A stretch of 44,526 bases of DNA, from positions 1 through 44,526 of the forward strand of contig CATKXO010000024.1 of NCBI GenBank assembly GCA_949840775.1, written 5' to 3'. A program made the translations under genes and the position numbers. Positions 23,244 to 31,894 of this stretch are shown in pieces (within the stretch, counting starts at the first letter, position 1; every line of letters starts with the position of its first letter). Source of the DNA: an uncultured bacterium (GTDB lineage: Bacteria > Bacillota > Clostridia > Oscillospirales > Oscillospiraceae). The notes below the pieces were generated by a model. It made no database searches. It saw only the letters and a program-made list of their open reading frames with translations, and was not told the DNA's origin.

Positions 23244-24499
23244 GCGAACGGAAGATATTGACCCCCAGTGAGGTGGGAGAATACCTAAAGGGTATTATGG
23301 AACGGGACAGTAAACTGTCTGGCCTGCTGGTGCGGGGTGAGGTGTCCAACTACACGGAATCCACGAAGGGGCACCACTACTTCACCTTGAAGGACGAGGA
23401 AGGGGCTATGCGGTGCGTCATGTTCCGGGGCCGGGCCCAATTTCTGCGCTTCAAGCTCCGAAACGGGATGCGGATCATCGCCGAAGGACAGGCCACGGTC
23501 TACATTGCCAGCGGCCAGTACCAGCTGCTTTGCAGCCGTCTTATTCCGGACGGCGTGGGGGAGCTGGCGATAGCCTTTGAGCAGATGAAGGAGCAGCTGA
23601 ACCGGGAGGGGCTCTTTGACCCCGCCCACAAAAAGCCCCTCCCGTTTATGCCCAGGCGGATTGCCCTTATCACCTCCCCGGTCGGGGATGCGGTACACGA
23701 CATGATCCAAATTTTGGGGACGCGGTGGCCCATGGCCCAGGTGAAGGTGGTCCCGGTCCGGGTCCAGGGGGTGGAGGCCCCCGGTGAGATTGCCGCCGCC
23801 ATCCGGTGGGCGGACCGGCACAGGGCAGCCGATCTGCTTATCACTGGCCGGGGAGGGGGAACTGCCGAGGAGTTGTGGGCCTTTAATGAGGAGGTCGTGG
23901 CCAGGGCCATCTACAATGCCGAGACTCCTGTTATCTCCGCTGTGGGCCACGAGCCCGATGTGACAATCTCCGATTTGGTGGCCGACTTTCGGGCGCGCAC
24001 CCCCTCCAACGCGGCGGAGGAGGCGGTCCCGGATCAGGAGGCCATCCGTGAGCGGCTGGACCAGGATAAGAGACGGCTGGAGAGGGCTATGACCAATATT
24101 CTGCTCCGCCGCCGGCACACGGTGGAGCGGCTGGCCGGCAGCCGGTGTATGACGGACCCGGGCGCCTATTTCCGGGAAAAGCGGCTGTGGCTGGACTACC
24201 ACCACAGCGGACTGCTCCGCAGTCTGGAGCACGCCCTGGCGCGGAAGCGGGAGCGGCTGGAACGGCTGTCTGTCAGACAGTCCGGAGGAGTGGAGCGGAC
24301 CCTCTCCCGAAAACGGGAACAGCTGCGGGCAGAGGCCGCCGCCTTAGACGCGATGAGCCCCTTGAAGGTGTTGAGCCGGGGCTACTCCGTCGCCCAACGG
24401 GAGGACGGAAGGGCCATTCTCTCTGTAAAGGACGTAGCCGCCGGCGATAAGCTGAAACTTACCCTAAAGGACGGCAGTGTGGACTGCCGGGTACTATAG
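23240..24499 (+). CDS. xseA: Exodeoxyribonuclease VII large subunit
   Basis: This 419-residue nuclease starts at GTG 23240. It has an N-terminal OB-fold (SGLLVRGEVSNYTESTKGHHYFTLKD), the central catalytic domain (GRGGGTAEELWAFNEEVVARAI, then SAVGHEPD and DFRARTPSNAAE) and long C-terminal coiled coils rich in Arg/Glu. The enzyme with XseB degrades single-stranded DNA from both ends. The upstream in-frame extension to 23048 overlaps the Kae1-like gene and is not part of the protein. xseB follows after 12 bases. Confidence 0.95.
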   Translation: MSERKILTPSEVGEYLKGIMERDSKLSGLLVRGEVSNYTESTKGHHYFTLKDEEGAMRCVMFRGRAQFLRFKLRNGMRIIAEGQATVYIASGQYQLLCSRLIPDGVGELAIAFEQMKEQLNREGLFDPAHKKPLPFMPRRIALITSPVGDAVHDMIQILGTRWPMAQVKVVPVRVQGVEAPGEIAAAIRWADRHRAADLLITGRGGGTAEELWAFNEEVVARAIYNAETPVISAVGHEPDVTISDLVADFRARTPSNAAEEAVPDQEAIRERLDQDKRRLERAMTNILLRRRHTVERLAGSRCMTDPGAYFREKRLWLDYHHSGLLRSLEHALARKRERLERLSVRQSGGVERTLSRKREQLRAEAAALDAMSPLKVLSRGYSVAQREDGRAILSVKDVAAGDKLKLTLKDGSVDCRVL

Positions 24500-24511
24500 A
24501 AAGGGAGTAAC

Positions 24512-24751
24512 ATGATGGACGAAAACAAGACGCTGGATTTTGAAAGTGCGATGGCCCGGCTGGAGCAGATCGTCTCACTGCTGGAGAAGGGAGACGCCCC
24601 CCTGGGACAGGCCATGACTCTGTTTGAGGAGGGGGCCAAGCTGCTGCGGGAGTGCACCAGGCAGCTGGACGAGGCGGAGCAGAAAGTAACCCTGCTCACA
24701 GCCGGAAAAGACGGAGAAATAGTGGAGGAGCCCTTCTTGGGCAACAGCTGA
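24512..24751 (+). CDS. xseB: Exodeoxyribonuclease VII small subunit
   Basis: This 79-residue protein has the family core LDFESAMARLEQIVSLLEKG, then FEEGAKLLRECTRQLDEAEQKV. Several small subunits bind the coiled coils of XseA. The first of two successive ATG codons (24512) follows GGGAG. The next gene starts 1 base after the stop. Confidence 0.93.
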   Translation: MMDENKTLDFESAMARLEQIVSLLEKGDAPLGQAMTLFEEGAKLLRECTRQLDEAEQKVTLLTAGKDGEIVEEPFLGNS

Positions 24752-24752
24752 C

Positions 24753-25631
24753 ATGGAAAATACCTTTGCAGAGAGAATGGCCCGGGACAGGGCGCTGGTG
24801 GAGAATTATCTGTCAAACGTATTTGAGTTTGAGCCTCGTGATACCGATTTGCAGGAGGCCATGGAGTACTCCCTGCTGGCCGGGGGAAAGCGGATCCGCC
24901 CGGTACTGACGCTGGAGACCTGCCGCATGTGCGGAGGGGAAGTGGAAGCGGCTCTGCCCTTCGCCTGCGCCGTGGAGATGGTGCATACCTACTCCCTGAT
25001 TCACGACGACCTGCCCGCCATGGACAACGACGAGCTGCGCCGGGGCAGGCCCACCAACCACATCGTCTACGGGGAGGCCACCGCCATCCTGGCGGGAGAC
25101 GCTCTGCTCACCGCCGCCTTTGAGCAGCTGACCAAGGCCAGGCTGCCCACCGACCGGATTGTGAAAGCGGTGAGCTGCCTGTCTCAGGCCGCCGGCTCCT
25201 CCGGTATGGTGGGGGGGCAGGCCCTGGATATGGCCGGGGAGGGCCGAACGCTAGAACTGGATGAGCTGGAGCTGCTTCAGCTTCGGAAAACCGGGGAGCT
25301 GATCGCCGCCGCCGCTGTGCTGGGCTGTATCGCCGCAGGGGGGACCCTGGAGCAGCAAGCCCAGGTCCGCGCCTACGCCCAGACCCTGGGCCGGGCCTTC
25401 CAGGTCCGGGACGACATGTTGGATGTCACCAGCTCCCAGGAGGAGCTGGGCAAGCCGGTGGGCTCCGACCGGGCCAACGGGAAGAGCACTTTCGTCACCG
25501 CTTTGGGACTGGAGGGCTGCGCCGCCCTGGTGGAGAAGCTGACCCGGCAGGCCATCGAAGCTGTCAACGGCTTTCAGGACCCCGGCTTTCATATCTGGCT
25601 GGCTCAAGAGTTGGCCCAGCGGACAAAATAA
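24753..25631 (+). CDS. ispA: Short-chain polyprenyl diphosphate synthase (farnesyl type)
   Basis: The 292-residue protein has both Asp-rich motifs of trans-prenyltransferases: HDDLPAMDNDELRRG (first DDxxD at 85-91) and RDDMLD near 218, together with GGKRIRP and GEATAILAGDALL. It condenses IPP with DMAPP/GPP, feeding quinone-free cell wall lipid carriers and other prenyl products. It sits directly before dxs, which supplies the same pathway. Length fits farnesyl or geranyl synthases. Confidence 0.92.
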   Translation: MENTFAERMARDRALVENYLSNVFEFEPRDTDLQEAMEYSLLAGGKRIRPVLTLETCRMCGGEVEAALPFACAVEMVHTYSLIHDDLPAMDNDELRRGRPTNHIVYGEATAILAGDALLTAAFEQLTKARLPTDRIVKAVSCLSQAAGSSGMVGGQALDMAGEGRTLELDELELLQLRKTGELIAAAAVLGCIAAGGTLEQQAQVRAYAQTLGRAFQVRDDMLDVTSSQEELGKPVGSDRANGKSTFVTALGLEGCAALVEKLTRQAIEAVNGFQDPGFHIWLAQELAQRTK

Positions 25632-25657
25632 GTCCGTACTCCGGGAGGGATTTTGTT

Positions 25658-27520
25658 TTGACTGAACCCACCGTGAAACATGACTATAAACCGATTCTCT
25701 CCCACCTGAGCGATCAGGAGGGGGAGGCTTTGTGCACCCAGCTGCGCCGGGAGCTGGTGGAGGAAGTGTCCCAGACAGGCGGCCACCTGGCCTCCAATCT
25801 GGGGGCGGTGGAGCTGACCGTGGCCCTTCACCGGGTATTTGACACCTCGGTGGACCGGCTGGTCTTCGACGTGGGCCACCAGTGCTATATCCACAAGCTG
25901 CTCACCGGGCGGTCGCTGTCCAACCTGCGGCAGTATGGCGGCGTGGCCGGATTCCCCAAGCCGGCGGAGAGCGGGCATGACGCGTTTATTGCCGGGCATG
26001 CCTCCAACTCGGTGGCGGTGGCCCTGGGTATGGCCCGGGCTCGGACCATGCTGGGGGAACAGTACAAGGTGATGGCCCTCATTGGTGACGGCGCCCTTAC
26101 CGGCGGCCTGGCCTACGAAGGGCTGTCCAACGCCGGGGAGTGCGGCCAGCAGCTGCTGGTCATCCTCAATGACAACGGCATGTCCATTACCCCCAATGTG
26201 GGAGGGGTGGCCGGCCACCTGGCCAAGCAGCGGCTGAAACCCCAGTACCTCACCTTCAAAAAACACTACCGCCGCGTTATGAACGCCACCGCCCTGGGAC
26301 GGGCGGTATACCGGGTGACGCACCAGGTGAAGCAGGCCCTGAAGCAGTCCCTATTGCCTTGCAGCATGTTTGAGGACATGGGCTTCCGCTACCTGGGGCC
26401 GGTGGACGGGCACAATCTGTCTTTCCTGACCAAAATTCTGCGGTACGCCAAGGATATGGACGAGCCCGTTTTGCTCCACGTTAAAACGACCAAGGGAAAA
26501 GGGTTCCTGCCCGCCGAGGAGAATCCGGATGCGTTTCACGGGGTGGCTCCCTTTGATCCCCTAACCGGAACGGTGAAACGGGTGCCCGGGGACAATTTTT
26601 CTGCTGTCTTTGGGCGAACCTTGACCCGTTTGGCGGAGCAGGACAGCCGGGTGTGTGCTGTCACCGCCGCCATGACCGGAGGGACTGGGCTGGAGCGGTT
26701 TTCAAAAAAATTCCCGGACCGCTTTTTTGATGTAGGTATTGCCGAGGGCTGCGCCGTCTCTATGGCTGCCGGTATGGCCAAGCAGGGGGCTGTCCCTGTT
26801 TTTGCAGTGTACTCTACCTTTTTGCAGCGGGCCTATGATATGCTCCTCCACGATGTGGCCATCGACAACCTCCATGTGGTGCTGGGGGTTGACCGGGCCG
26901 GGCTGGTGGGGGAGGACGGCGAGACCCACCACGGCGTTTTTGACATCTCCTATCTGGACAGCGTGCCCAACATGACGGTGCTGGCCCCTGCCAGCTTTGC
27001 CGAGCTGGAGGTTATGCTGGAACGGGCTCTGTTCCGCCTGGAGGGACCGGTGGCGGTGCGCTACCCCAGAGGGGGAGAGGGCAGCTATGTGGGCACCGGC
27101 GGGGAGGACCCCGCAGTTGTCCTGCGCTGGGGAACGGATATCACTCTGGCGGGCTATGGTACCGAGATTAACGATATTCTGGAGGCCGCCGGCCTTTTGG
27201 AGGAGCAGGGCATCCAGGCGGAAGTCATAAAACTGAATCAGCTTACTCCCCTTGTGACGGACCTGGCAGAGCTGTCCGTCCGCAAAACAGGAGTCCTTCT
27301 GGTGGCGGAGGAACAGTCTGCCCGGGGCAGCGTGGGCCAGCGGCTGGCCGCCCGGCTGGAGGAGGCCTGCCTGCCTTCGAAGACTGTGCTGATTAACTGT
27401 GGCAAGGGCTTTGTTCCCCACGGGGCTTCGGCGCTGTTAAAGCGGGACTTGTATCTGGACGGGGCCGGAATCTGCAAAAAAGCGTTGGAGGTGTTGGGCC
27501 GTGGCCAAACGTCGGCTTGA
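25658..27520 (+). CDS. dxs: 1-Deoxy-D-xylulose-5-phosphate synthase
   Basis: This 620-residue thiamine diphosphate enzyme starts the MEP isoprenoid pathway. Motifs seen are GGHLASNLGAVELTVALH, DVGHQCYIHKLLTGR, GDGALTGGLAYEGLSNAG with NDNGMSI (ThDP/Mg2+ binding), then PVDGHN, TTKGKGF, the pyrimidine-domain YSTFLQRAYD and GVDRAGLVGEDGETHHG. The start is TTG 25658, 8 bases after GGAGGG; no ATG lies near. The N-terminus is shorter than in many Dxs, although all catalytic parts are present. The end overlaps tlyA by 20 bases. Confidence 0.94.
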   Translation: MTEPTVKHDYKPILSHLSDQEGEALCTQLRRELVEEVSQTGGHLASNLGAVELTVALHRVFDTSVDRLVFDVGHQCYIHKLLTGRSLSNLRQYGGVAGFPKPAESGHDAFIAGHASNSVAVALGMARARTMLGEQYKVMALIGDGALTGGLAYEGLSNAGECGQQLLVILNDNGMSITPNVGGVAGHLAKQRLKPQYLTFKKHYRRVMNATALGRAVYRVTHQVKQALKQSLLPCSMFEDMGFRYLGPVDGHNLSFLTKILRYAKDMDEPVLLHVKTTKGKGFLPAEENPDAFHGVAPFDPLTGTVKRVPGDNFSAVFGRTLTRLAEQDSRVCAVTAAMTGGTGLERFSKKFPDRFFDVGIAEGCAVSMAAGMAKQGAVPVFAVYSTFLQRAYDMLLHDVAIDNLHVVLGVDRAGLVGEDGETHHGVFDISYLDSVPNMTVLAPASFAELEVMLERALFRLEGPVAVRYPRGGEGSYVGTGGEDPAVVLRWGTDITLAGYGTEINDILEAAGLLEEQGIQAEVIKLNQLTPLVTDLAELSVRKTGVLLVAEEQSARGSVGQRLAARLEEACLPSKTVLINCGKGFVPHGASALLKRDLYLDGAGICKKALEVLGRGQTSA

Positions 27521-28313
27521 TGTGGTCATTGCGGAGCTGGGACTGGCAGAGAGCCGTCAGAAAGCCCAGGCCCTGATTATGGCCGGGGAGGTCTATGTCA
27601 ACGGCCAAAAGCAGCTGAAAGCGGGGGCCTCTGTAGAGGCGGATGACGCCATTGAGGTGCGGGAAAAGAAGCCTCTCCGCTATGTGAGCCGGGGCGGATT
27701 GAAGCTGGAGAAGGCCATGGCCCTGTGGCCGATCGACCTGAAGGACAAAATATGCGCCGATATCGGCGCCTCCACTGGCGGTTTTACCGACTGTATGCTC
27801 CAAAATGGGGCCAAGCTGGTGTACGCCGTGGATGTGGGCTACAATCAGCTGGACTGGCGGCTGCGCACCCATCCTCGGGTGGTGTGCATGGAGCGCACCA
27901 ACGCCCGGTATCTCACCGAGGAACATATCCCTGAGCTCCTGGATTTTTTCTCTGTGGATGTCTCCTTTATCTCTCTGAATCTGATCCTGCCTGCCCTTCG
28001 GCCGCTGATAAAGGAGGGGGGACTGGCGGTATGCTTGGTCAAGCCCCAGTTTGAAGCGGGGAAGGACAAGGTGGGCAAGAAGGGGGTGGTCCGAGACCCG
28101 GCGGTCCATTTGGAGGTGCTGGAGCATTTTCTGGACCACGCCGTCTGCGCCGGCTTTGCGGTAAAGGATATCACATTCTCGCCCATCAAGGGCCCGGAGG
28201 GAAATATTGAATATCTGGGCCTTCTCCAGGCCGGGAAGGGCCCTGTCTATGAGGGAAGCCTGAGCGCGCTGGTGGAACAGTCCCACAGTTCCTGGAAGGG
28301 GGAACAGGCATGA
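27501..28313 (+). CDS. TlyA-type rRNA 2'-O-methyltransferase
   Basis: The 270-residue protein begins (GTG) with an S4 RNA-binding domain (RLDVVIAELGLAESRQKAQA, residues 3-60). An FtsJ-like methyltransferase domain follows: YVSRGGLKLEKAM, ADIGASTGGFTDCML (SAM site), DVSFISLNLILP and KPQFEAGKDKVGKKG. TlyA enzymes methylate 16S/23S rRNA ribose in actinobacteria. The Firmicutes target is less certain. Its place between dxs and nadK is conserved. Confidence 0.88.
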   Translation: MAKRRLDVVIAELGLAESRQKAQALIMAGEVYVNGQKQLKAGASVEADDAIEVREKKPLRYVSRGGLKLEKAMALWPIDLKDKICADIGASTGGFTDCMLQNGAKLVYAVDVGYNQLDWRLRTHPRVVCMERTNARYLTEEHIPELLDFFSVDVSFISLNLILPALRPLIKEGGLAVCLVKPQFEAGKDKVGKKGVVRDPAVHLEVLEHFLDHAVCAGFAVKDITFSPIKGPEGNIEYLGLLQAGKGPVYEGSLSALVEQSHSSWKGEQA

Positions 28314-29182
28314 AGATTGTACTCAGCTCCAACCCCTATCGGGATAAGGGCCTGCGGGTGGCGCTTGAGGCCCGGCGGATTCTGGAGCACGCCGGGGCAA
28401 AAACAGTGATGTGCCTGCCATTTCAGCCAAAAAAGGGGGACCGGCTGGACCTGCCCCGTCAGCTGAACCTGTCTTTGATGGACAAGGAGCTGGCCACCGC
28501 GGACCTGTTGATCTGCTTCGGCGGAGACGGAACCATCCTCCACGCTGCCCGTGACGCCACCCTCCACGGGGTTCCCATCCTGGGAGTGAATCTGGGCAGC
28601 GTGGGCTTTATGGCCGAGCTGGAGCGGAGCGAGCTGCCCCTGCTGGCCCCGTTGGCTCACGGGATGTACACCACCGAGGAACGGATGATGTTGGATGTCA
28701 GGGTCCTTCGGGGGGACCGGCTGATCAGCCAGGACACTGCCCTCAACGATGCGGTCATCTCCAAGGGGTCCATGGCCCGGGTGGCCGAGCTGGAGGTCCT
28801 CGCAGATCGTGTAAAGGTAACTGCCATTACAGGAGATGGCGTCATTATTGCCACCCCCACCGGCTCCACCGCCTACTCCATGTCGGCCGGAGGCCCCATC
28901 GTGGAGCCTACCTCCAAGAGCATTATCGTCACCCCTGTCTGTGCCCATCAGCTGGCTGCCCGGGCAATGGTGCTGGCTCCGGAGCGAGTGGTCACAGTCC
29001 AGCTCCCCAGAGGGAATCGCAAGTATTTATACTTGTCAGTTGACGGGGGCAAAGCGGTGCGGCTGTCCGGTGGAGACCGGGTGGAGATTGGGTGTTCCCA
29101 GCGGGCTACTCAGCTGGTGCGGCTGGCCGACCGAAGCTTTTATCAGATCATCAATCAAAAACTGGGAGGGTTGAGCCAATGA
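28310..29182 (+). CDS. nadK: NAD kinase
   Basis: The 290-residue enzyme shows the NAD kinase signature ICFGGDGTILHAAR (GGDGT at 71-75), NLGSVGFMAE, the NE/D-type site as TALNDAVISKG, and TPTGSTAYSMSAGGPIV. It phosphorylates NAD to NADP. The start overlaps tlyA, and its stop overlaps argR (ATGA). Confidence 0.94.
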   Translation: MKIVLSSNPYRDKGLRVALEARRILEHAGAKTVMCLPFQPKKGDRLDLPRQLNLSLMDKELATADLLICFGGDGTILHAARDATLHGVPILGVNLGSVGFMAELERSELPLLAPLAHGMYTTEERMMLDVRVLRGDRLISQDTALNDAVISKGSMARVAELEVLADRVKVTAITGDGVIIATPTGSTAYSMSAGGPIVEPTSKSIIVTPVCAHQLAARAMVLAPERVVTVQLPRGNRKYLYLSVDGGKAVRLSGGDRVEIGCSQRATQLVRLADRSFYQIINQKLGGLSQ

Positions 29183-29631
29183 AAAATGTCCGCCAGAGCG
29201 AGATTTTAAATATTGTACAGTCCAAGGACATTGATACCCAGGAGCAGCTTCTGGAGGAGCTGCGCGGCCGGGGTTTTACCACCACCCAGGCCACCATTTC
29301 CCGGGACATCAAGGAGCTTCGGCTGGTGAAGGAGCTTACCAGCTCCGGGGGCTACCGCTACGCCCTGTCGGAGCGAAAAATGTCCTCTGCCTCAGACACC
29401 CGCCTGCGCAATATCTTTAAGGAGGGCGTACTCTCTGTGGACGTGGCCCAAAATATTGTGGTGGTCCGCACCATGCCCGGTCTGGCCTCCGCCGCCTGCT
29501 CTGCGCTGGACGCCATGGATATCGACGGTATGGTGGGAAGCCTGGCCGGGGATGATACCGGTATCCTCATTATGCGGGACAATTCCCTGGCCCAGCAGTT
29601 CAACAGCGAGGTACACAAGCTGTTACGATAG
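29179..29631 (+). CDS. argR: Arginine repressor family regulator
   Basis: This 150-residue protein has the ArgR winged helix (SEILNIVQSKDIDTQEQLLE, then TTTQATISRDIKELRLVK) and the C-terminal oligomerisation and arginine-binding domain with GLASAACSALDAMD and GSLAGDDTGILIM. It represses arginine synthesis or activates catabolism. No arginine genes are near; its place before recN is the usual Firmicutes one. Confidence 0.92.
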   Translation: MKNVRQSEILNIVQSKDIDTQEQLLEELRGRGFTTTQATISRDIKELRLVKELTSSGGYRYALSERKMSSASDTRLRNIFKEGVLSVDVAQNIVVVRTMPGLASAACSALDAMDIDGMVGSLAGDDTGILIMRDNSLAQQFNSEVHKLLR

Positions 29632-29660
29632 ACAGATCAAGAGAACAGGAGGGAACAAAT

Positions 29661-31349
29661 ATGCTGTCCCTGCTTCATATTGAAAATATCGCCATCATTG
29701 AATCGGCGGATATCACCTTTGACGGCGGCTTTAATGTGCTTACCGGCGAGACAGGCGCCGGTAAGTCCATCGTGATCGACGCCATCGGCGCTGTACTGGG
29801 GGAGCGCACCAGCCGGGAGCTGATTCGGACCGGGGCCAAGTCGGCGGTGGTCAACGCGGTTTTTAGCGGGAGCCTGCCTCAGAAATGGCTGGAGGACAAC
29901 GGCTTCCCGGTGGAGGAGGAGCTGATGCTCCAGCGGGAAATCCAGGGGGATGGCCGCAACGTCTGCCGGGTAAACGGCCGGCCGTTGACGGTGGCCCAGC
30001 TTCGGGAGCTGGGACGGCAGCTGCTGAACATCCACGGCCAGCACGACGGCCAGCAGCTGCTGGACCCGGACTGTCATCTGGATTATCTGGACAGCTTCGG
30101 CAAAACCGGAAAGCTTCTGGAGGAGTATCAGGCGGCTTACCGCTCTATGGCTGACCTGCGCAGGCGTATTGCGGGGCTGGAGATGGACGAGGCGGAGCGC
30201 TCCCGGCGGGTGGACACCCTGGAGTACCAAATCAAGGAGCTGGAACGTGCTGAGCTCCGCCCCGGCGAGGACGAGGAGCTGGACGCCCGGAAACAGCTTC
30301 TGCGCAGCTCCGGCAAGCTGATGGAGGCCATTCAGGAGGCCCAGTTCGCCTTGTCCGGGGGAGAGGACAGCCAGGGGGCCTGCGACCTCATCAGCGAGGC
30401 GGAGGGAGCAATCCGCTCCGTGACCCGGCTGGGGCCCCAGCTGGACGAGCTGGCGGAGAAGCTCACCACCTTGCGCTGTGCCGCCGACGATGCGTCAGAG
30501 GTCCTGCGGGATTTTGCCGACGCATTTGACTTCTCCCCGGAGGAATTGGACCAGCTGGAGGGCCGGCTGGACGTAATTTATCGCCTGAAAAAGAAGTACG
30601 GTCCCACTGTGGCCGACATGCTGGATTATTTGGAACGCTCCAAAGCGGAGCTGGAGCAGATCCAGGACGCCGACGATACCATCCAGCGGCTGGAGAAGGA
30701 GCTGGAGAAGGCCAAAAAGGAGTCCCAAAAGAGGGGAGAGGCCCTGTCCGAGGCCCGGAAGAAGGCGGCGGACGACCTCCAAAAGCGGGTGCAGCAGGAG
30801 CTGCGGCAGCTGGACATGCCCAAGGTGCAGTTTGTCACCGATTTTTCACCCAGCTCCGGTCAGGACGGCATGGACGATACCGGAATGGACCAGGTCCAGT
30901 TTTTGATGTCCGCCAATCTGGGCGAGGCCCTCAAACCCATCCAGAAGGTGGCCTCGGGCGGAGAGCTGGCCCGGATTATGCTGGCCCTGAAAAATGTGCT
31001 GGCTGAGGATGACGGCGTCGGGAGCCTGATTTTTGACGAGGTGGACACCGGCGTGTCCGGACGGGCCGCCCAGAAGGTGGCCGAGAAGATGGCGGACGTA
31101 GCCCGGCGCAAGCAGGTGCTATGTGTTACCCACCTGCCCCAGATCGCCGCCATGGCGGACACCCATTTTTCCGTGGAGAAGGGGGAGCGGAAGGGACGGA
31201 CCTTCACCAATGTGGAGCGGCTGGACAAAAAAGGCAGGGTAGAGGAGCTGGCCCGGCTGATCGGCGGGGCGGCTGTTACCGAAGTCCTGCGTCAGAGCGC
31301 CGGGGAGCTGCTGGAGCAGGCGGAGGCTTATCATAAAAAAGAGAAGTGA
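29661..31349 (+). CDS. recN: DNA repair protein RecN
   Basis: This 562-residue SMC-like ATPase has Walker A GETGAGKS at 29-36, long coiled coils (about 160-360) and the C-terminal ABC signature and Walker B: VASGGELARIMLALKNV, then LIFDEVDTGVSG near 455-466, followed by the H-loop VTHLPQIA. RecN acts early at double-strand breaks. The length is normal. Confidence 0.95.
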   Translation: MLSLLHIENIAIIESADITFDGGFNVLTGETGAGKSIVIDAIGAVLGERTSRELIRTGAKSAVVNAVFSGSLPQKWLEDNGFPVEEELMLQREIQGDGRNVCRVNGRPLTVAQLRELGRQLLNIHGQHDGQQLLDPDCHLDYLDSFGKTGKLLEEYQAAYRSMADLRRRIAGLEMDEAERSRRVDTLEYQIKELERAELRPGEDEELDARKQLLRSSGKLMEAIQEAQFALSGGEDSQGACDLISEAEGAIRSVTRLGPQLDELAEKLTTLRCAADDASEVLRDFADAFDFSPEELDQLEGRLDVIYRLKKKYGPTVADMLDYLERSKAELEQIQDADDTIQRLEKELEKAKKESQKRGEALSEARKKAADDLQKRVQQELRQLDMPKVQFVTDFSPSSGQDGMDDTGMDQVQFLMSANLGEALKPIQKVASGGELARIMLALKNVLAEDDGVGSLIFDEVDTGVSGRAAQKVAEKMADVARRKQVLCVTHLPQIAAMADTHFSVEKGERKGRTFTNVERLDKKGRVEELARLIGGAAVTEVLRQSAGELLEQAEAYHKKEK

Positions 31350-31362
31350 CGGAGGGATTATT

Positions 31363-31851
31363 ATGTTTCGGGAGCTGCGCAGAAAAAAGCAGCAGCTGTC
31401 TCACCAGGAGGCTGCTGCCGTATTGGACCGGGGAACTTCCGGTGTGCTGGCCCTGTCGGGGGATGACGGCTACCCTTACGCCGTCCCCATCAGCTATGTG
31501 TACAGTGAGGGAAGGCTCTATTTCCACTGTGCCGGGAGCGGCCACAAGCTGGACGCTGTCCGGAGGAACGAAAAGGCATCCTTCTGTGTCATTGACCAGG
31601 ACCGGGTTGTCCCGGAGAAGTACACCACCTATTTCCGTAGTGTCATCGCCTTTGGACGGATCCGTGTCCTGGAGGACGAGGGGGAGAAGCGGGCCGCCAT
31701 TGAACGGCTGACCTTGAAATATGCCCCGGACAGCTCTCCGGAGCACAGGGATGCTGAGATTCAGCGGGAGTGGATGTCACTGTGTATGCTGGAGATGGAG
31801 ATTGACCACCTCAGTGGCAAGGAGGCCATTGAGCTGGTTCGGGCAAGATAA
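31363..31851 (+). CDS. Pyridoxamine 5'-phosphate oxidase-like flavoprotein
   Basis: This 162-residue protein has the split-barrel FMN-binding pattern typical of NimA-like or PPOX-class proteins: GVLALSGDDGYPYAVPISYVY, then LYFHCAGSGHKLDAVRRNEKASF and a C-terminal SLCMLEMEIDHLSGKEAIEL. The reaction is not known, and the related nitroimidazole reductases are one possibility. It lies 13 bases after recN and ends the cluster before a strong terminator. Confidence 0.86.
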   Translation: MFRELRRKKQQLSHQEAAAVLDRGTSGVLALSGDDGYPYAVPISYVYSEGRLYFHCAGSGHKLDAVRRNEKASFCVIDQDRVVPEKYTTYFRSVIAFGRIRVLEDEGEKRAAIERLTLKYAPDSSPEHRDAEIQREWMSLCMLEMEIDHLSGKEAIELVRAR

Positions 31852-31856
31852 AAACG

Positions 31857-31889
31857 GAGCACACAGCTGAACTGTGTGCTCTGTTTTTT
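31857..31889. terminator. Bidirectional terminator between converging units
   Basis: GAGCACACAG, loop CTGAA, CTGTGTGCTC, then TGTTTTTT; A-rich sequence before the stem gives a T tract on the other strand, where the NSS transporter gene ends at 31895. Confidence 0.88.
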
Positions 31890-31894
31890 ATCAT

